Below, one piece after another: positions 4,847 through 7,965 of a stretch of DNA of 7,965 nt; within the stretch, counting starts at the first letter, position 1; every line of letters begins with the position of its first letter. The position numbers and the translations under genes were made by a program. Where the stretch lies: the NCBI GenBank assembly GCA_040509515.1, contig JBEVKV010000058.1, positions 1 to 7,965 of the forward strand. The letters run 5' to 3'. The stretch is from QHXN01 sp040509515. GTDB lineage: Bacteria; Acidobacteriota; Blastocatellia; Pyrinomonadales; Pyrinomonadaceae. The notes under the pieces were generated by a model. That model did no database searches and was not told the DNA's origin. It worked only from the letters and a program-made list of their open reading frames with translations.

Positions 4847-7800
4847 ATGCGTTCACTCACCAGACTGTGCTGCGCGCTGGCCGTCGCGCTGCCGCTCGGG
4901 CTCTCAGCCTTCCAGTCGCGGGGCGCGGCGGCGACCGCCTTCACGGTCAACAGCCTCGGCGATACGCCCGACGCCGTTTTGACCGACGGTCTCTGTGCAG
5001 ATGCCTCCGGGGCGTGTACGCTGCGCGCGGCCATCCAGCAGGCAAACGCCGATGCGGCCGCCGCCTCCGTCGGCTTCGCCGTGAACGGTGCCATCAACCT
5101 GACGGGCGCGCTGCCCGACCTCTCGACCAACATGACCATCGGCGGCCCCGGTTCGAGCCTGCTGACGGTACGGCGCGACACGGGCGGCATATACCGCGTC
5201 TTCACCGTCGGCGTGGCGACCGTCACCATCTCAGGGCTCACGATCTCGAACGGGCAGGCCATTGACGGGCCCGGGCTCTTGAGCGGATGGCCCGGTGAGC
5301 CGGGCGGGGGCGTCTCTAACAAGGGCACGCTGACGCTGACGGACTGCGTCGTCAGCGGCAACGCCTCGGGCAGAGGGGGCATCGGCCTTTCTAACCCGGC
5401 CCGTACCAGAGGCATTAACGGCTCCGGCGGCGGCGTCTATAACGAGGGCCGGCTGACGATGAATAACTGCGTCGTGAGTAATAACAGCGTGCAGGGGGAA
5501 GCTACGCGCCAATCCGGCGAGGGCGGGGGGGGCATCTACAGCACGGGCGAACTGAGCATGACGGGCTGCACCGTCAGCAATAACAGAGCCGGCGGCAGCT
5601 CAAGCGGCCTCGGCGTGGGCGCCGGCATCTACGCCCGGGGCAGGACGAGGATCACGAACAGCGTCGTGCGTGATAACCGGGGTGGCGGCTACGGGGGCGG
5701 CGTCTACAACTCCGGCAACATGACGGCCGAGGGCACTACGTTCAGCGGCAACTCGACGGCCGACGGCGAACCGCGCGACCTGGGCGACACTGTCGGCAGT
5801 AACGGCGGAGGCATCGCCAACTTCAGCGTCATGACACTCACGCATTGCACCGTCAGCGGGAACTGGACGGGCAAAGGCGGCGTGGCTCTGGACAGCGGCG
5901 GGTGGGGCGGCAGCGGCGGCGACGGCGGCGGGATTTGGAATAACGGCACGATGGAGATGAGGGACAGCACCGTCAGCAACAACGTGGCCGGCGATGGCGC
6001 CGGCACGCCGCCCGGAATGGTCGGGACTGCCGGACGCGGCGGCGGGGGAGGCGGCATCTTTTCGCACGGGGTGCTCACGGTGACTAACTGCGTCGTCAGC
6101 GGCAACGTCACGGGGCGCGGCGGCAAGGGCGACGGTCTGACCGCCAGCCGCGGCGACGGCGGCGACGGCGGCGGCATCTCGCACGAATACCCCTCCCATC
6201 TCCTGAAACTGTCGCACAGCACCGTCGCCTTTAACGAGGCGGGCGCGGCCGGCGACGCCGCCGCCCGCGACGGCCGCGGGGGCGGCCTGTACGGCGGGGC
6301 GAGTCTCAGGAGCACCATCGTCGCCTCCAATTTCGTCCACTCCCTCGCCTCCGGGAGCGACGTGTCCGGCCAGGAGTTCGTCTCGTCGAGCTACAACGGC
6401 ATCGGCATCGACACCGGCGGGTGTTGCTTTAACGACACAGACCGGCGCGGCTCCGGCGCTAACCCCTTGAGCTTTCGGCTCGACCTGTTGACGCTCATCC
6501 CGCTCCCGGGCAGTCCCGCCATCGACGCCGGGCTCGCACGCGGCCTCGACGACCAGATGGTCACGGCCGACCGGCGCGGGGCGGCACGCCCCTTCGACGA
6601 CCCCACAGTCCCGCCGCAGGCCGGGGGCGATGACAGTGACATCGGAGCTTTCGAGAGGCAAAGCTCCGACCCGGCCCCGCCCCCTGCGCAGGTGGGTTTC
6701 AACCTCTTCACGTCTCAGGTCATAGAGGGCTGCGTGCAGACCGAGGTGACGGTCGAGCGCGCCGGGCCGCAGGAGGGGACGACCGTAGCCACATACGCCG
6801 TCACGGGCTCTACGGCGTCGCAGCGCGGCGACTTCACTTACGCCACGGGGCGCGTCACCTTCGCCCCCGGTGAGGACACGAAAACTATCCCGGTGCTCAT
6901 CTCGGAGGACGCCTACGCGGAAGGGCCCGAGGAGTTGACCGTCGCCCTGACTTCCGTGACCGGCGGCTCGCTCGGCTCTTTGAACCGTATCAAGGTGCTG
7001 ATAGAAGACGACGACGCGGCTGACGGCGCGGCCAACCCCATTGACGACGACGCGACCTTCGTCGGCCAGCACTACCACGACTTCCTCAGCCGACAGGCCG
7101 ACGACGCAGGGCAGGCTTTCTGGACGAGCCAGCTCGCCGAATGTGCGGGCGACCCCGCCTGCCTCGAACGCAGGCGTGAGGACGTGTCGGCGGCCTTCTT
7201 CCTCTCGACAGAGTTCCAGGCGACCGGCTACTTCGCCATCCGCGTCAACAAGGCCGCCTTCGGCGACCGCCCCGACAACCCGCGCTACCTTCCCTTCCTC
7301 GACGAGACGCAGGAACTCGGGCGCGGCGTGGTCGTCGGAGAGCCCGGCTCGGGGGCGCTGCTCGAAGCCAACAAGCAACGCTACACGGAGGAGTTTGTCA
7401 CCAGGGCGGAATTCCAAGCGGCGCACGGCGGCCAGAACGCGGGGCAGTACGTGGACTCGCTGTTCGCGGGCGCCGGGGCGACGCCGACGCAGGGCGAGCG
7501 CGACGAGGCCGTCAGCGCCTTCGGCATCGGCGACATCGCGGGGCGGGCGTCGTCGCTGCGCTCGGTGGTCGAGTCGGGGTCGGTATACAACAAACTCTAC
7601 AACCCGGCTTTTGTTCTGATGCAGTACTTCGCCTACCTGCGCCGGAACCCCGACGCCGCGCCGGACAACAACTTCGACGGCTATAATTTCTGGCTGGCGA
7701 AACTCGACCAATTCACCGCGCCGGGCGAGGACGTGCGGGACGAGCGGGTGGCGCTCTCACGCGTCAGGCGGGCCGAGATGGTGCGTGCGTTCCTGCTCTC

Positions 7801-7849
7801 GGCGGAGTACAGGGGACGCTTTCAGGGCACCCCCAACCGCGGCTCATAA
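4847..7849 (+). CDS. secreted CSLREA / right-handed beta-helix / Calx-beta / DUF4214 protein
   Basis: A 1000-residue exported protein. Residues 1-29 are a signal peptide (RSLTR, then LCCALAVALPLGLSAF, cut near GAAA). A CSLREA-like start follows: LCADASGACTLRAAIQQAN at 49-67, with Cys50 and Cys57. Residues about 90-500 form a parallel beta-helix of about ten Gly-rich coils. SPAIDAG (556-562), DRRG (575-578) and DIGAFE (598-603) are the 'choice-of-anchor Q' tail. Residues about 615-722 are a Calx-beta domain (GDF at 661-663, FAPGEDTKTIPV at 672-683, EGPEELTVAL at 692-701, acidic end EDDD), probably calcium binding. Residues about 735-992 are DUF4214-like, with FLSRQADDAGQAFW (746-759) echoed by YLRRNPD plus GYNFW (930-949). 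No LPXTG, PEP-CTERM, type IX tail or membrane anchor is seen, so attachment is unexplained. A role as surface adhesin or glycan-binding protein is inference, and no polysaccharide-lyase active site was recognised. Codons strongly favour G/C endings. Confidence 0.92.
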   Translation: MRSLTRLCCALAVALPLGLSAFQSRGAAATAFTVNSLGDTPDAVLTDGLCADASGACTLRAAIQQANADAAAASVGFAVNGAINLTGALPDLSTNMTIGGPGSSLLTVRRDTGGIYRVFTVGVATVTISGLTISNGQAIDGPGLLSGWPGEPGGGVSNKGTLTLTDCVVSGNASGRGGIGLSNPARTRGINGSGGGVYNEGRLTMNNCVVSNNSVQGEATRQSGEGGGGIYSTGELSMTGCTVSNNRAGGSSSGLGVGAGIYARGRTRITNSVVRDNRGGGYGGGVYNSGNMTAEGTTFSGNSTADGEPRDLGDTVGSNGGGIANFSVMTLTHCTVSGNWTGKGGVALDSGGWGGSGGDGGGIWNNGTMEMRDSTVSNNVAGDGAGTPPGMVGTAGRGGGGGGIFSHGVLTVTNCVVSGNVTGRGGKGDGLTASRGDGGDGGGISHEYPSHLLKLSHSTVAFNEAGAAGDAAARDGRGGGLYGGASLRSTIVASNFVHSLASGSDVSGQEFVSSSYNGIGIDTGGCCFNDTDRRGSGANPLSFRLDLLTLIPLPGSPAIDAGLARGLDDQMVTADRRGAARPFDDPTVPPQAGGDDSDIGAFERQSSDPAPPPAQVGFNLFTSQVIEGCVQTEVTVERAGPQEGTTVATYAVTGSTASQRGDFTYATGRVTFAPGEDTKTIPVLISEDAYAEGPEELTVALTSVTGGSLGSLNRIKVLIEDDDAADGAANPIDDDATFVGQHYHDFLSRQADDAGQAFWTSQLAECAGDPACLERRREDVSAAFFLSTEFQATGYFAIRVNKAAFGDRPDNPRYLPFLDETQELGRGVVVGEPGSGALLEANKQRYTEEFVTRAEFQAAHGGQNAGQYVDSLFAGAGATPTQGERDEAVSAFGIGDIAGRASSLRSVVESGSVYNKLYNPAFVLMQYFAYLRRNPDAAPDNNFDGYNFWLAKLDQFTAPGEDVRDERVALSRVRRAEMVRAFLLSAEYRGRFQGTPNRGS
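5234..6235 (+). repeat. degenerate beta-helix coil repeats inside the large surface protein gene
   Basis: Ten copies of a coil unit of about 25-43 residues cover residues 130-463. Each has a strand ending in a V-S-x-N type turn, with Asn at 135, 172, 213, 246, 277, 302, 339, 379, 420 and 463. Five residues before each Asn is a small residue: Gly130, Cys167, Cys208, Cys241, Ser272, Thr297, Cys334, Ser374, Cys415 and Ser458. Coils are joined by GGGI/V-Y/W-N-type loops. The repeat is at protein level. The DNA copies are too diverged to be a simple tandem array. Confidence 0.85.
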
Positions 7850-7855
7850 CCCAGT

Positions 7856-7924
7856 ATGAATGACGAACTGCTTGAAGAGGTGAAGTCGTTCGTTGCCGAG
7901 ACGACGTGCGCCGAAGCCTTCTGA
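7856..7924 (+). pseudogene. short 22-codon frame, possible broken start of a carrier-protein-like gene
   Basis: Six bases after the stop of the large gene, an ATG opens MNDELLEEVKSFVAETTC and reaches TGA at 7922-7924. The sequence reads like the first helix of a small acyl-carrier-like or DUF1493-like protein. In the same frame after the TGA comes RCAGGECLFEERD up to the window edge, where LFEE-D recalls the 'T-x-LF-x-DLG' step of such families. This could be a nonsense or frameshift-damaged gene, a sequencing error, or a chance frame. No Shine-Dalgarno precedes the ATG. The window ends 41 bases later, so the rest cannot be judged. The family match is weak and from memory. Confidence 0.35.
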
Positions 7925-7965
7925 CGTTGCGCGGGAGGCGAGTGTCTGTTCGAGGAACGCGACGA

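Noticed and set aside
5270..6310. Repetitive GGCGGCGG-like DNA as a CRISPR or satellite array
   Set aside because: The unit length varies and the similarity is at protein level, explained by glycine-rich beta-helix loops.
5600..7711. Very long open minus-strand frame of about 700 codons opposite the large surface protein gene
   Set aside because: It is antisense to a gene with clear signal peptide, domains and ribosome site. Its Val/Arg/Ala-rich composition is typical of a shadow frame created by G/C-ending codons.
7922..7924. TGA as a selenocysteine codon in the small right-edge frame
   Set aside because: Only 41 bases follow in the window, no insertion element can be seen and no selenoprotein family fits. 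Damage or chance is simpler.

Overview
The window looks like chromosomal DNA of a GC-rich bacterium, most likely an Acidobacteriota member of the Blastocatellia/Pyrinomonadaceae type. This is inferred from protein style: a CSLREA / beta-helix / Calx-beta / DUF4214 surface protein, a small PKD-like secreted protein and a LolA-like secreted protein of the kind common there. No rRNA, tRNA, CRISPR array, transposase or integrase was seen, and no marker gene fixes the taxonomy.

Left part (1-1945): a minus-strand soluble GAF-GGDEF diguanylate cyclase, a 417-base gap holding a start-less relic of a coding region, then a plus-strand DUF952 gene. The two intact genes use clearly more A/T-ending codons than the rest of the window.

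Middle (1946-4377): a plus-strand DUF2236/MpaB-type putative haem oxygenase converges, with only 27 bases between stops, on a minus-strand secreted protein. That gene has a recognisable promoter. Upstream of it lie a perfect 14-bp hairpin and a second minus-strand gene, a small secreted cysteine-containing PKD-like protein with a strong Shine-Dalgarno and a near-consensus promoter.

Right part (4378-7965): a 469-base gap between divergent genes, then a 1000-residue secreted protein with about ten beta-helix coils, a Calx-beta domain and a DUF4214 region. At the edge a 22-codon frame resembles the start of a small acyl-carrier-like or DUF1493-like protein but is closed by TGA.

The genes do not form one obvious pathway. 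Three of the six intact genes encode exported proteins, so the region leans towards envelope or surface functions, and the diguanylate cyclase is a signalling gene that need not be linked to them. I do not see a convincing new multi-gene system. The best leads are the coding relic at 1185-1439, the aligned Asn and Cys/Ser ladders of the beta-helix, and the broken small gene at the right edge.
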